The notes beneath the pieces are model-generated. The model searched no databases. It was not told where the DNA came from and saw only the letters and a program-made list of their open reading frames with translations. This document shows positions 16,878 to 26,832 of a DNA stretch of 64,000 nucleotides, piece by piece (the first letter of the stretch is position 1; each line of letters opens with the position of its first letter). The position numbers were made by a program, and so were the translations under genes. The DNA comes from an uncultured bacterium (lineage in GTDB: Bacteria; Bacillota; Clostridia; Oscillospirales; Acutalibacteraceae): the NCBI GenBank assembly GCA_949283655.1, contig CASDTH010000043.1, forward strand, positions 1 to 64,000, given 5' to 3'.

Positions 16878-19800
16878 TTATGAGCTAGAGCTAGTGCCAG
16901 CGGGGCCCTGCTGATCAAAATCCCCGGATTCCAGAAGATCCTGGTCAGCAGCATCGATCACGCCGTCACCGTTTAAGTCGGCTGCGGTGAAGAAGGGTCC
17001 GCCCGCGAAGAATTTCGCAGTATCCCCCGTGCCATCCACCAAGCCACTCATGATAGCTTCATCGGCCTCATCAATTGCACCGTCTCCATTGAGGTCGCCA
17101 AAGAGCACCACTGTGTAGAGAGCCTCCTGAGAGGTTCCTTCAGCGGTAACACCCATGACATACACATAAGAGCCAGTACCCAGAGACTCGCCAGACATAT
17201 CGTAGGTCAGCGTTGCGCCGACTACCGTCGTGGCGAAACCTTCCCCTACAAGATCAGTAGCACCCTCTTCTAAGCCATAAATAAACATCTGGCGAGAATC
17301 AACCACCAGAGAGTCATCCAACGGGATAATCCACTCTGGCTTCAGGTTGCGGTGCGCCTTCATCAATTCGACGCGGGCCGCATTTACCTTGCCCTGCACG
17401 GCGGTGCCATCCGCGCTCACCTGCTCGGCAAAGGCCTTGGCCTCGGCATAATCCGCCCAGGTATCCGGCGCATAGCCGGCGCTGCTGGAAATCGTGCCAA
17501 ACTCTGCGATCGCGGCGTTGAGCTGCGTCTTATCGGCTGCCTGCGGGATCATCCTCGGGTAAAGCAGCTCGACCATATGCTTGGCATACAGGATATCCAG
17601 CGAGCGGACGGGCTCCTCCGAGTTCACCAGGCTCCACGCATGGTTGAACCAGCTCTGCCAGCGGCGGAAGGTGAAGAGCTCATAGTTGACAAAGTCAAAA
17701 TACTCCGGGCTCTCCTGCTGCTCAAGCACTGCCTTGAGCGCGGCAATCTGCTCCGCGTTGGTATCGGCAAGCTTGGCGTCGAGCGCCTCCACAGCGGCGT
17801 TGACATCCTCAACCATCTTTTCATAGGCATTGTCGTAGGTGACATCGCCCACAACGATATCGTCAAACATCTTCGCATGGTCGGGGTTGCCATCCACGAG
17901 GGCGTAGGCATCCTTCAGGATGCTCTGATAGGCCGCCCACTCTGCGGAAGCATCCGCATAGTCCGCATACTGGCGGTCGGCGCTGTCGATTGCATCGAGC
18001 AGGCCGGGCAGGCCATAATCGTTATAAACAACGATGGTATGGTTCTGCGCGCTGGTGGTGACCGTCTCATGGCTGGCACCGCCCTCGAGATCAAAGCTGA
18101 TCTGCAGCGGATAGATGCCATAGGGCTGCGGGTCATCCGGGTCGCGCTCCACCAGATAGGGGTTTGCCGTGCCGTAGGAGGCGGTAGAGCTCACGGACAC
18201 GCCATCCAGCGTGAAGATGCCGCCCTCGGCCGGGACATTGGCGGTGAGATAGCTCGGCAGCGTGCCGGAGACATTCGCCTTCACGATCTGCTGGCTGTCG
18301 TTATCGCCGCCCAGGAACTGATAATCGTGGCGCAGGGTGACGGAGAAAATGGCCGCCTGGTCGATATTCGTGATATACAAATAGGACGGGAAGGCGAGCA
18401 CCGCCGTCTTATGCACCTGGCTGGATTCGGCCGTGGTGGCCTCATAGTTGCCAGCCGTGGCGAAGAACTGCGCATAGGTGGAGGTGACAAGCGGCGTCGC
18501 ATTGAGCACGTCGCCATCCTCATCGAGGATGTTATAGGTCAGGTCGAACCGGACCTCCGTATTCGCGCTCACTGTGCCGGAAACCGCCACATCCAGGTGG
18601 CCGTTGGCATTGATCGCGCCAACATCCGCCGGGAGCGTGGCCGTGATGGCCGTGTTATCCGAGGTGAGCGTGAGGGGCTGAATCTTATACATTGCATCCT
18701 GATGCAGGGTGCCGCTCGCATCGCGGTACGCGCGGTTGACGCCCGCAGTCAGGTTGGAGATGCGAATCTCCGTGCCGGCCGGCACAGAGCCGCCCGTGCA
18801 GTTGATACGATCCGCAATGCTGAGATTCGCCTTGCCGAGGGACTGCTCATTGGCAGAGCCCATGAAGCCCGTCAGCAGGTTGAGCACGGAGGGAAGCAGC
18901 GTCCCCTGCTTGGAGGCAAGGCCCTGCAGCAGGGTTGTGAAGGCTGCTTTCAGCCGTGTGGTGCTCAGCGCATCCTCAAAGGTGATGATATCGCTCGGGA
19001 TTGTGCCCGGCACAACGCCGTTGACAATATTCGTGACCAGCTCGATGAGCACGCCTCTCGCCGTCATGGTGTTGAGGGAGCTGTTCTCATTGTGGTCAAA
19101 GAATGCGAAGAGCGCATCAAAATCGAGATCGAGGAACGTATCCAGCACATAACCTACAAGGCTCTGCACCGTGAGGTCAGCTTCCGTGCCGGCCACGCCG
19201 GCCTCTGTGCGGAACATATCCTCATAGTTGAACCAACGCTTATCCGCGATGGAGAAGATGATGGTATCCAGCTTCTGCCACACGGTTTGATCCGCGCTGT
19301 TCGTCGCCACGATGCCGTTTGCATACTGCATCGCATAATCGAGCAGGTTTGCGAGGAACTGATCGAACGTGACATTCTCCGGGCACTGGAAATCAAAGAG
19401 GTTGTTGAAATAATACACCCCAATGACCTTTGCGCACTCGAGAATGGCCTCGTTGCTATCCTCATTCGTGACAGTGTAGGTTGCATCCGGCACGATGGAA
19501 GCAATAAACTCCTTCATGCCGAGCACGGCGATCTGACGGAGCGTTGCACCCTCCGGGACCTCGACGTGCTTAACGAACTCCTGCACTGCGGCGCGGGCCA
19601 CATACTGGCCGAGCTGCTGCGTCGTCCAGTTGGACGGATCGACGGTGTCGCCGCCGAGCGGGATGATGACCTTGAGGAGGTTTTCAATATTCGTCCTCAC
19701 AAGGTCGGCCTGGCTCTCGCCGGCATTCGCCGTCATCCGCCAGGTGAAGAGCTCCTGATTCTCCTGAAGCATCTCGCCCACATAATGGCCAAGGATTGCA

Positions 19801-20738
19801 TTGATCTGCTCCGTGAAACCCTTGGTGCGGTCATACTCGAACTCCGTTACGACATAGTCCGGGTTGACGAGATCCTCCAAATGGCCGCCCTTCTGGGCAT
19901 TAGCGACCATGGCATCCTGAATGACGCCCTTGAGGCCGCTGTTCATCAGCGGAACAAGGAACTCATTCATTGCCGAGTAGGCAACCTCCTCAATAGCGCG
20001 GTAGGCGTTATCGGTTGCCAGATCGAGCTCAAAGCCGGGCAGCAGGCCGTCAAAGCCAAGTGCCTCCGCATTGTGCCCTCCAATCTGGTTATCGAGCACG
20101 TACTGCACGATTTGATCAAGAGTTTGCCCATTGTAGGGATCGCTGGTGGTTGGATGAATCAGATCCCACAGCGTCTCTTTGATGAAACCGGGGATATCAT
20201 CCAGAATCAGACGAACCTCCGCAGGAAGGAAGCCCTTGACGATCTTCCAATCAAAAGTATCGTCAATGATCTTCGAAAGCGTGGGCGCGCAGTGGCCAAG
20301 ATAGGTCACAACGCTGGCGAGCACGTCGTCGTCATAATAGCCCTCGCTAGAACGGCGGATCGTCGCGATGTCGCTGCGGTTATCTTCCAGCACAACCAGG
20401 TCGCCAACTGTGGCAGAGCCGAACAGCCAGTTACCTGTGACACTGTAGATAGAACCCAGCGCAGCGTCAACAGAGGTCAAATCCAGCGTGCCGATGAGGG
20501 GGATATCAATAGACAGCCCCGCATCCTCGAGCGCCTGATCGACCTTGTCCAGCAGCAGGGAAGCCTGCTGCTCGGTGGTCAGCGTGACCTGATCGATGGA
20601 GTTGTAGTTGTTGCCCGTGATCAGCGCATCATCAAGATACGGCGAATATGCCGCACTGACGCCGACGGAAACGCAACCAAACACCATAACGACTGCCAGG
20701 AACACACTGAGCAAGCGTTTGGACTTTTGCTTTTTCAT
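16878..20738 (-). CDS. Giant secreted protein with FIVAR-like segment and C-terminal dockerin
   Basis: 1286 residues with a clear signal peptide (MKKQKSKRLLSVFLAVVMVF, cleavage after VSA). The long helical N-terminal two thirds match no domain I know. About residues 1100-1170 carry a FIVAR-like unit (ADGTAVQGKVNAARVEL). The last 75 residues hold two calcium-loop repeats DLNGDGAIDEAD and DLNGDGVIDAAD, the pattern of a type I dockerin. Dockerins bind cohesins, so the protein may dock on a cell-surface or secreted scaffold. No cohesin is in the window. Start at ATG 20738 with AAAGGAG. No glycosidase domain seen. Confidence 0.75.
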   Translation of the reverse strand: MKKQKSKRLLSVFLAVVMVFGCVSVGVSAAYSPYLDDALITGNNYNSIDQVTLTTEQQASLLLDKVDQALEDAGLSIDIPLIGTLDLTSVDAALGSIYSVTGNWLFGSATVGDLVVLEDNRSDIATIRRSSEGYYDDDVLASVVTYLGHCAPTLSKIIDDTFDWKIVKGFLPAEVRLILDDIPGFIKETLWDLIHPTTSDPYNGQTLDQIVQYVLDNQIGGHNAEALGFDGLLPGFELDLATDNAYRAIEEVAYSAMNEFLVPLMNSGLKGVIQDAMVANAQKGGHLEDLVNPDYVVTEFEYDRTKGFTEQINAILGHYVGEMLQENQELFTWRMTANAGESQADLVRTNIENLLKVIIPLGGDTVDPSNWTTQQLGQYVARAAVQEFVKHVEVPEGATLRQIAVLGMKEFIASIVPDATYTVTNEDSNEAILECAKVIGVYYFNNLFDFQCPENVTFDQFLANLLDYAMQYANGIVATNSADQTVWQKLDTIIFSIADKRWFNYEDMFRTEAGVAGTEADLTVQSLVGYVLDTFLDLDFDALFAFFDHNENSSLNTMTARGVLIELVTNIVNGVVPGTIPSDIITFEDALSTTRLKAAFTTLLQGLASKQGTLLPSVLNLLTGFMGSANEQSLGKANLSIADRINCTGGSVPAGTEIRISNLTAGVNRAYRDASGTLHQDAMYKIQPLTLTSDNTAITATLPADVGAINANGHLDVAVSGTVSANTEVRFDLTYNILDEDGDVLNATPLVTSTYAQFFATAGNYEATTAESSQVHKTAVLAFPSYLYITNIDQAAIFSVTLRHDYQFLGGDNDSQQIVKANVSGTLPSYLTANVPAEGGIFTLDGVSVSSTASYGTANPYLVERDPDDPQPYGIYPLQISFDLEGGASHETVTTSAQNHTIVVYNDYGLPGLLDAIDSADRQYADYADASAEWAAYQSILKDAYALVDGNPDHAKMFDDIVVGDVTYDNAYEKMVEDVNAAVEALDAKLADTNAEQIAALKAVLEQQESPEYFDFVNYELFTFRRWQSWFNHAWSLVNSEEPVRSLDILYAKHMVELLYPRMIPQAADKTQLNAAIAEFGTISSSAGYAPDTWADYAEAKAFAEQVSADGTAVQGKVNAARVELMKAHRNLKPEWIIPLDDSLVVDSRQMFIYGLEEGATDLVGEGFATTVVGATLTYDMSGESLGTGSYVYVMGVTAEGTSQEALYTVVLFGDLNGDGAIDEADEAIMSGLVDGTGDTAKFFAGGPFFTAADLNGDGVIDAADQDLLESGDFDQQGPAGTSSSS

Positions 20739-21641
20739 GCCATTCTCCTTTCTAAAAAAATATTCAATCAACCCAGCCTCCTAATGCCCAGTGCAGAGAA
20801 GGCGTAGGGATAATTGCGAGGTGGAGCAGCCGCTGGCTGCTAGAGGAATCTGCCCCGCTCAGCCCGGGGCGGCGCTTGCGGCCCTTTTGCCGATGACGGG
20901 AAACTAGGTGTTTTATGGATGATAAATTCTTGGCATGTGGTGAAGGACCACAGGTTAAAAATAACTTTTTATCAAATGCTTGTATTACTTTGCTGCCTAT
21001 TATATCACATGTTATTTAAAATTGCTATAAATTCCCTAAACTTTTTTCGGATTTTTATTTTTAGGTGACGGTTTTCGTTGAAACAGCGCGGTTTGCGGCG
21101 CTTTACAATTTTTTTGAGCGGCCTGTTTCAGCGATCAAACGGAATGATTTTGCAGCTTCTTCCATGATTTCCCCGAAATTGTGACGTGGGAAGGGGAGCG
21201 GGCGCCGCGCACCGCCAGCCACACGGAGCCATGCATCGGGCGGGCCATACCCTCCTGCAAAAAAAGGGGAGCAGGAGCACAATGCTGCCTCGCCTGCCGG
21301 AGGGAAATCATCTGCAAACAAGGTGCAGGCTTGCGGCCGTGGCAAGAGCGTCCATCTACTCATGGAACCCCTTTGCCTGCCATAGTGTGATCCCTCTTCA
21401 TGTGACCGTCAGGAATTCAAAATGAGATCATTTTCTCCTCTTGCTTCCAATATACCCCCTTCCATCATCATTGTCAACATATACTTTGACAAAATTTTCT
21501 GATTTTAGTTTGATTTTACTTTTTAATCTACAACAAATGTAAAAGTGTCTACAAATAAACACGCCATCGTGTAATTCGCACAACCTTTTTGACCCCGAAT
21601 AAAAAAATTCAGCCTCATGAAAGCGTTTTTTGCAAAAAAAT

Positions 21642-21669
21642 AAGAGTAAAGCTGTTTTGCTTTACTCTT
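21642..21669 (-). terminator. Distal terminator downstream of galT
   Basis: Stem AAGAGTAAAGC (21642-21652) with 21659-21669. On the minus strand it is followed by ATTTTTTTGC. Confidence 0.7.
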
Positions 21670-21729
21670 CCTCACGCTTCGTTTTGCTTGTAAGGTAATT
21701 ATACTTTACGCATAAAATCCGCAGAAAAA

Positions 21730-21755
21730 CGGCCGCCGCATCCCTGCGGCGGCCG
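21730..21755 (-). terminator. Terminator of galT
   Basis: Perfect 11-bp stem CGGCCGCCGCA (21730-21740) with 21745-21755. On the minus strand it is followed by TTTTTCTG. Confidence 0.85.
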
Positions 21756-21792
21756 CTGCTCTCCGTGGTGCCCTTTCACCTGGAGCTATGGC

Positions 21793-22770
21793 TCAACGCC
21801 CGGCACGCTTCTCCAGCATCCGCTGGTAGGCAGCGCGCAGCTCCTGCGAGGATTCCTCCGGCGCACGCGGGTTGCAGTGCGCCCAGGCGCCCGTTTCACT
21901 GGAGGCGTTAAACTTTTGCTTATCCGCCGACCGCATCGGCGGGAAGAATTCAATATGGAAGTGATAATCCCGGCTATAATCCCCCGCGTTGACCGGCGCA
22001 TTATGCATGCACATCATGTAGGGGAATTTATAATCAAACAGGCTATCGAACATGGCAACCGTATCCCGGATGGTAACGCCCAGAGCGAAGCGCTCCTCCT
22101 CATTCAAATCCGTCATATAAGGCACATGGCGGTTCGGGAAAATGTAAACGCCATAAGGATATTCGCAGAAAAAGGGTAAGAATACCGTAAAATGCTCATT
22201 ACGGAAAATAATCCGCTTCTCCGCAGCCAGCTCATGCTCCAGCATATCGCAGAAAATACACTTACCAGTTTGCTCATAGTGCTCCTGCGCCGACTGCACC
22301 TCCAGCTCCAGCTTCTTGGGGATGTAGGAGTAGCCATAAATCTGCCCGTGCGGATGCGGCATGGAAACCCCCACTAGCTCCCCACGGTTTTCAAATGGAA
22401 AAACATATTTGATCTTTTCATCCGCGCGCATCGCCTCAAACCGCTCGCACCAAAGCGCAACCAGCTTTTGCATATGCGCATCTGACAGCTCCGGCAGCGT
22501 GACCGTATGGCCGGGGGAATACAGGATCACCTCGCACTTGCCATAGGATGGGCGCACCTTGAAGAAATCATCCGCCACATCATCCGGCTCCGGCGGGTTT
22601 TGCGACAGCGCCGGGAAGTCGTTATCATACTTGAGCACCTCATACTCCGGCACGTTGCCAAAGCTCGGGCAAAACGGGCAATAATCCTTGGGCATGTTGG
22701 GCCGGTTTTGCCGGTTGCTCGCAATCATGACCCAATCCTTCGTTAGGGGATGCCATCTTAATTCAGCCAT
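21793..22770 (-). CDS. galT: Galactose-1-phosphate uridylyltransferase
   Basis: Transfers UMP from UDP-glucose to galactose-1-phosphate in the Leloir pathway. 325 residues of the class I (HIT-fold) type. Opening RWHPLTKDWV, zinc cysteines in CPFCPSFG, catalytic MPHPHGQIYGY (about residue 140), a second HIT-like region around CIFCDM, and the C-terminal HFHIEFFPP. All expected elements are present. galK and galE are not in the window. The GH20 gene lies 187 bp upstream on the same strand, which suggests use of galactose from host or dietary N-acetylhexosamine-containing glycans. Confidence 0.93.
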   Translation of the reverse strand: MAELRWHPLTKDWVMIASNRQNRPNMPKDYCPFCPSFGNVPEYEVLKYDNDFPALSQNPPEPDDVADDFFKVRPSYGKCEVILYSPGHTVTLPELSDAHMQKLVALWCERFEAMRADEKIKYVFPFENRGELVGVSMPHPHGQIYGYSYIPKKLELEVQSAQEHYEQTGKCIFCDMLEHELAAEKRIIFRNEHFTVFLPFFCEYPYGVYIFPNRHVPYMTDLNEEERFALGVTIRDTVAMFDSLFDYKFPYMMCMHNAPVNAGDYSRDYHFHIEFFPPMRSADKQKFNASSETGAWAHCNPRAPEESSQELRAAYQRMLEKRAGR

Positions 22771-22957
22771 ACCATCAGTCGCTCCTTTTCACTGCTTCGC
22801 GGCCAAACCGCCTGCCGCCGCCTTTTATTCTAGCCTATCTGCCCGCTGAGCGCAATTGTTTCAGCGCGCGAATCTGAAAATAGGAATGTAGAATTTCGCT
22901 ATTTTGATCCGAAAAATATGTGCAAATTAAACCTTCACCTGCATCGCGGCAGCGTAA

Positions 22958-24403
22958 TCACTCCGACAGCATAGAGGGCACTTTCGGCAGGAAGAACTCT
23001 GCCACCCCTTTCAGGCGAGTGAGCGGCCTCGGATTCCACAGCTGCGGCGCTGCCGGATGCACGCCTACCGCCGCCAGCACCGGCGTGAGCAACTGAAACC
23101 GCCGCTCAAAGCTCGCGGCATTGCGGCGCTCCTCCCGCGTCCACCCCACCTCGGCCACTGCGGCAAAGCGCGGATAGCTCATCTCGCTCATACGTGCAAA
23201 GGTGGTGATATATTCCGTCCAGACCGTTGCTTCTACGCCCCAGATATTCCCCGCCTCGCGCACCCCCCGCGGAACCGGGCGATAAGCGTAGGTTTTGCGA
23301 AGCGGCGTCATAGCATATGGATAATCGCAATAGCAGTGGTAATAATCGGATGCAATTACCCGGCCGCCGCCATTCGCCCAGCGCGCGCACTCGCCATTTT
23401 TATCCATCCACAGCTGCACCACGGCGGAGGCATCTAAGTTCCCTCCACGCACGGATTCATTCCACACAATCGCTAGCCGCCCGCGCTCGCGTAGCCAGGC
23501 GATAACGCGGTTCATAAAATACCCCTGCAACGCCTGCTCATTGCTCAGGCCCTCTGCCCGCATGCGTGCCTGGCAATCCGGGCAAGCTTTCCAGCGTGCC
23601 TTCGGCGCTTCATCTCCTCCGATGTGAATATAGCGTGAAGGAAAAATCGCTAGCATCTCCTCCAGCACATCAAACAGGAAGCGGAAGGTCTCCTCCTTGC
23701 CTGCGCAGAGGATATCCTTGAAAATCCCCTGCTTTGTTTTCACCTGGAACGGCCCGCCTGTGCAGGAAAGCTCCGGATAAGCGGCCAGGGCGGCGGTCAT
23801 ATGCCCCGGCATATCAAGCTCCGGCACAACCTCAATATACCGCTCTGCGCAATACGCCACAATCTCCCGCAACTGCTCCTGGGTGTAGCAGCCGCCATAG
23901 GGGCCTGCCATGTGCACGCCGCCAAAATCCGAGCTGGCGCGCGTGGAGCTGATCTCTCCCAGCTTGGGGCGCTTTTTGATTTCAATCCGCCACCCCTGAT
24001 CATCCGTGAGGTGCCAGTGGAACACATTCATTTTAAATAACGCCGCAGCGTCGATCATCTTTTTGAGCTCTGCCACCGTAAAGAAGTGCCGCACACAATC
24101 GATCATAAAAGCGCGGTAGGAATAAACGGGCTCATCCACGATGCACACGCATGGAATTCGCCCAAGCCCAGTAGCCGCCAACTGCCGAAGGGACTGCGCG
24201 CCATAAAAAAGGCCACGCGGTGTGCCGGCGCTGAGCGTAATTCCATCCGGTTGGATATTTAGGCGGTAGCTCTCCGCACCGGTGATGCGCGTATCAATTT
24301 TACGTGTTACAAAATCTTCCAAACGACCTTCGCGCGGTATCGCAAAAAATCCGCTTTGCGGCTGAAGCTGATTTGGCATCGGGATGATGTTGCAGCGATA
24401 CAT
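22958..24403 (-). CDS. Beta-N-acetylhexosaminidase, glycoside hydrolase family 20
   Basis: Removes terminal beta-linked N-acetylglucosamine or N-acetylgalactosamine. 481 residues, with an N-terminal GH20b-like domain (about 1-110) and a TIM barrel beginning YRAFMIDCVRHFF. The catalytic Asp-Glu pair is in HIGGDEAPKARW, with substrate tryptophans at FHWHLTDDQGW and WGVEATVWTEYI. There is no signal peptide, so it is probably cytoplasmic and acts on imported sugars. Start at ATG 24403 with GGAAG upstream; the frame runs further upstream without a better start. Same strand as galT. Confidence 0.9.
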   Translation of the reverse strand: MYRCNIIPMPNQLQPQSGFFAIPREGRLEDFVTRKIDTRITGAESYRLNIQPDGITLSAGTPRGLFYGAQSLRQLAATGLGRIPCVCIVDEPVYSYRAFMIDCVRHFFTVAELKKMIDAAALFKMNVFHWHLTDDQGWRIEIKKRPKLGEISSTRASSDFGGVHMAGPYGGCYTQEQLREIVAYCAERYIEVVPELDMPGHMTAALAAYPELSCTGGPFQVKTKQGIFKDILCAGKEETFRFLFDVLEEMLAIFPSRYIHIGGDEAPKARWKACPDCQARMRAEGLSNEQALQGYFMNRVIAWLRERGRLAIVWNESVRGGNLDASAVVQLWMDKNGECARWANGGGRVIASDYYHCYCDYPYAMTPLRKTYAYRPVPRGVREAGNIWGVEATVWTEYITTFARMSEMSYPRFAAVAEVGWTREERRNAASFERRFQLLTPVLAAVGVHPAAPQLWNPRPLTRLKGVAEFFLPKVPSMLSE

Positions 24404-24539
24404 CTTCGTCTTCCTCTCCTCTTCCGGCGAAACTCCCCAAAATCTACTATCTATTATAAAACAAAGCTGCGCCCAGATGCAAGATAGCGCGCCTGACTTT
24501 TCTGATTTGTACACTTGGCGCCTTTACTAAACAACAAGA

Positions 24540-24580
24540 GGGGCGCCCCCTCGCGCAGCACTGCGCAGAGCAAGCGCCCC
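24540..24580 (-). terminator. Possible terminator of hppA
   Basis: GGGGCGC (24540-24546) pairs with GCGCCCC (24574-24580). On the minus strand it is followed by a weak T-rich stretch (CTCTTGTTGTTT). Confidence 0.45.
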
Positions 24581-24610
24581 AAAGCCTTCGCCACTCTCCC
24601 CCAGCGCCCC

Positions 24611-26617
24611 TTACAGGTGAATCACTCCGCCAACCTGTGTAATCAACGGCGCAAATACGAGGGAAATGATCGTCATCAATTTAATCAGGATATTGATAGA
24701 AGGGCCGGAGGTATCCTTGAAGGGGTCGCCCACCGTATCGCCGACTACAGCCGCCTTGTGGGCTTCGCTACCCTTACCGCCATCTTCCCCTTCCTCAATA
24801 TATTTTTTGGCGTTATCCCAGGCACCACCTGCATTGGACATAAACACCGCCATCATCACACCTGTCACCAACGAGCCCGCAAGCAGACCGCCCAAAGCCT
24901 GTGGCCCTAGCAGCAGCCCAACAATCAGCGGCGAAAGTACTGCCATGATACCAGGCACCAGCATCTCCCGCAGCGCAGCCTTGGTGGAAATCTCTACACA
25001 GCGCTTGTAATCTGGCTCTCCCTTTCCCTCCATCAGGCCGGGAATAGCCTTAAACTGACGGCGTACCTCTTCAATCATCTGATTCGCCGCCTTCCCGACA
25101 GATTCCATCGTCATCGCGGAGAAGAGGAACGGGAGCATCCCCCCAATAAACAACCCACAAATAACTGCAGGGTTCAAAATGCTGATGCCGCTTGTGATCC
25201 CCACTGCCTCGGCATAAGAGGCGAACAGCGCCAAGGCCGTCAACGCGGCGGATCCGATGGCGAAGCCCTTGCCGATGGCCGCCGTGGTGTTGCCCACTGC
25301 ATCAAGCTTATCTGTAATGCTGCGCACACTTTCATCCAGATTGGCCATCTCTGCAATACCGCCTGCGTTATCCGCAATCGGACCGTAAGCGTCCACAGCA
25401 ACGGTGATGCCCGTGGTGGATAGCATCCCCACGGCTGCCAGTGCAATACCGTACAGGCCGGAGAATTTGTAAGCCGCCAAAATTCCCACTGCGATAATCA
25501 GCACAGGCACCGCCGTGGATTTCATGCCGACAGCTAGGCCGCTGATAATCGTCGTAGCAGATCCAGTGCGAGACTGTCTGGCAATCTCTTTGACAAAGCG
25601 GTAATCCCCGGAGGTAAACACCTCCGTCACCTGGCCGATAATCAGCCCCACGACCAAACCGGCCAGTACTGCCCAAAACGCTTTGAAATCTCGGAAGAAA
25701 TACCAGCTCATCCCTCCAGCACCTAAAAGCACCAGCACAGAGGAAACATAGTTGCTTACTTTAAGCGCTTTGTGAGGGTTGCTGCCCTCCTTGCAGCGCA
25801 CACAGAAGGTTGCCAAAATCGAGGCGACAATCCCGATACCGGAAAGGAAGATTGGAAACAGCGCCCCTGCGGATGCGCCCTCCTCTGCCGTAAATGCAAC
25901 CACACCTAATGTAATCGCCGAAATAATCGAGCCGACATAGGATTCAAACAAATCAGCGCCCATGCCAGCCACATCGCCGACATTATCACCCACATTATCC
26001 GCGATCACTGCCGGGTTGCGCGGGTCGTCCTCGGGGATACCGGCCTCCACCTTGCCGACCAGATCCGCACCTACATCGGCTGCCTTGGTATAGATGCCAC
26101 CGCCCACGCGCGCAAACAACGCAATAGAGGAAGCGCCCAGACTAAAGCCCGTTAAAACATTCACATCCTTTGTGAGCAGATAGATTGCCGCAATGCCCAA
26201 CAGCCCCAGGCCAACCACGGACATGCCCATCACCGCGCCACCGGAAAAGGCGATAGAGAGCGCTTGGTTCATCCCCTTTTCCCGGGCCGCGTTTGCCGTG
26301 CGCACATTCGCCTTTGTGGCTACATTCATGCCAAAGTATCCCGCCAGCGTGGAGAAGAGCGCACCCACAACAAAGCAAACCGCTGTCACCCAGTTGCCAA
26401 GCCCAAAGCCGATAAGCAGGAACAAAACTCCAACAAAGAGAATCAGCACCTTATACTCTGCAAAAAGGAATGCATTTGCGCCCTGGTGGATGGAGGCGGC
26501 AATCTCCTTCATGCGCGCGGTGCCCGCATCAGCTTTCCCAATTTTCACTGCGAGCAGCAACGCATAAAGCAATGCCAAGGCCCCCGCCGCCAGGGAAAGG
26601 ATCAGAAACAGATTCAT
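24611..26617 (-). CDS. hppA: Membrane-bound ion-translocating pyrophosphatase, K+-dependent type
   Basis: Uses pyrophosphate hydrolysis to pump H+ and/or Na+ across the membrane. 668 residues with about sixteen membrane helices. Pyrophosphate-binding motifs: [40 protein letters not shown], and near the C-terminus [15 protein letters not shown] with [15 protein letters not shown]. The stretch [20 protein letters not shown] has the alanine that marks K+-dependent enzymes; K+-independent ones have lysine there. Which ion is pumped cannot be read with certainty. Start at ATG 26617 with AGGAGGG. A promoter and leader hairpin lie upstream. Confidence 0.95.
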   Translation of the reverse strand: MNLFLILSLAAGALALLYALLLAVKIGKADAGTARMKEIAASIHQGANAFLFAEYKVLILFVGVLFLLIGFGLGNWVTAVCFVVGALFSTLAGYFGMNVATKANVRTANAAREKGMNQALSIAFSGGAVMGMSVVGLGLLGIAAIYLLTKDVNVLTGFSLGASSIALFARVGGGIYTKAADVGADLVGKVEAGIPEDDPRNPAVIADNVGDNVGDVAGMGADLFESYVGSIISAITLGVVAFTAEEGASAGALFPIFLSGIGIVASILATFCVRCKEGSNPHKALKVSNYVSSVLVLLGAGGMSWYFFRDFKAFWAVLAGLVVGLIIGQVTEVFTSGDYRFVKEIARQSRTGSATTIISGLAVGMKSTAVPVLIIAVGILAAYKFSGLYGIALAAVGMLSTTGITVAVDAYGPIADNAGGIAEMANLDESVRSITDKLDAVGNTTAAIGKGFAIGSAALTALALFASYAEAVGITSGISILNPAVICGLFIGGMLPFLFSAMTMESVGKAANQMIEEVRRQFKAIPGLMEGKGEPDYKRCVEISTKAALREMLVPGIMAVLSPLIVGLLLGPQALGGLLAGSLVTGVMMAVFMSNAGGAWDNAKKYIEEGEDGGKGSEAHKAAVVGDTVGDPFKDTSGPSINILIKLMTIISLVFAPLITQVGGVIHL

Positions 26618-26670
26618 AAAAACCCTCCTGATACGAAATTTTGAGCGAAATTGACCTTCGAACAAAGAAA

Positions 26671-26689
26671 AGCTGCATAAAACGCAGCT
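26671..26689 (-). promoter_or_regulatory. Leader hairpin (possible attenuator) of hppA
   Basis: AGCTGC (26671-26676) pairs with GCAGCT (26684-26689). On the minus strand it is followed by TTTTCTTTG, so it looks like a small intrinsic terminator inside the 5' leader, about 55 bases before hppA. Confidence 0.5.
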
Positions 26690-26700
26690 AGTTTATAAAA

Positions 26701-26729
26701 ACTATACCATTTTTAATCCGTTTTTGCAA
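26701..26729 (-). promoter_or_regulatory. Promoter of hppA
   Basis: On the minus strand TTGCAA (26729-26724), 17 bp, TATAGT (26706-26701). Confidence 0.6.
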
Positions 26730-26832
26730 GTAATTTATACAAAGATTCATTCCGAAATCATAAGAGATTGTGCGAACGTGAATCCTGTTCAGTGACCTGC
26801 GTGAACAGTTTCCTTTCCAAAAGAATGAGCGG

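Larger units (their letters stand above)
20739..21792. other. 1.05-kb gap between the dockerin gene and galT
   Basis: Contains the leader and promoter region of the dockerin gene (AT-rich 20930-21060), a G+C-rich block with no convincing coding frame (about 21180-21360), and two minus-strand terminators at 21642-21669 and 21730-21755. No RNA gene recognised. Confidence 0.4.

Noticed and set aside
17352-20807. 1151-codon open frame on the plus strand opposite the dockerin gene
   Set aside because: It mirrors the codon pattern of the minus-strand gene, has no signal peptide or known domain, and no ribosome binding site. The minus frame has signal peptide, dockerin and a good start.
21103-21363. 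86-codon minus-strand frame upstream of the dockerin gene
   Set aside because: Proline/alanine-rich translation of a G+C-rich intergenic block; no start signals.
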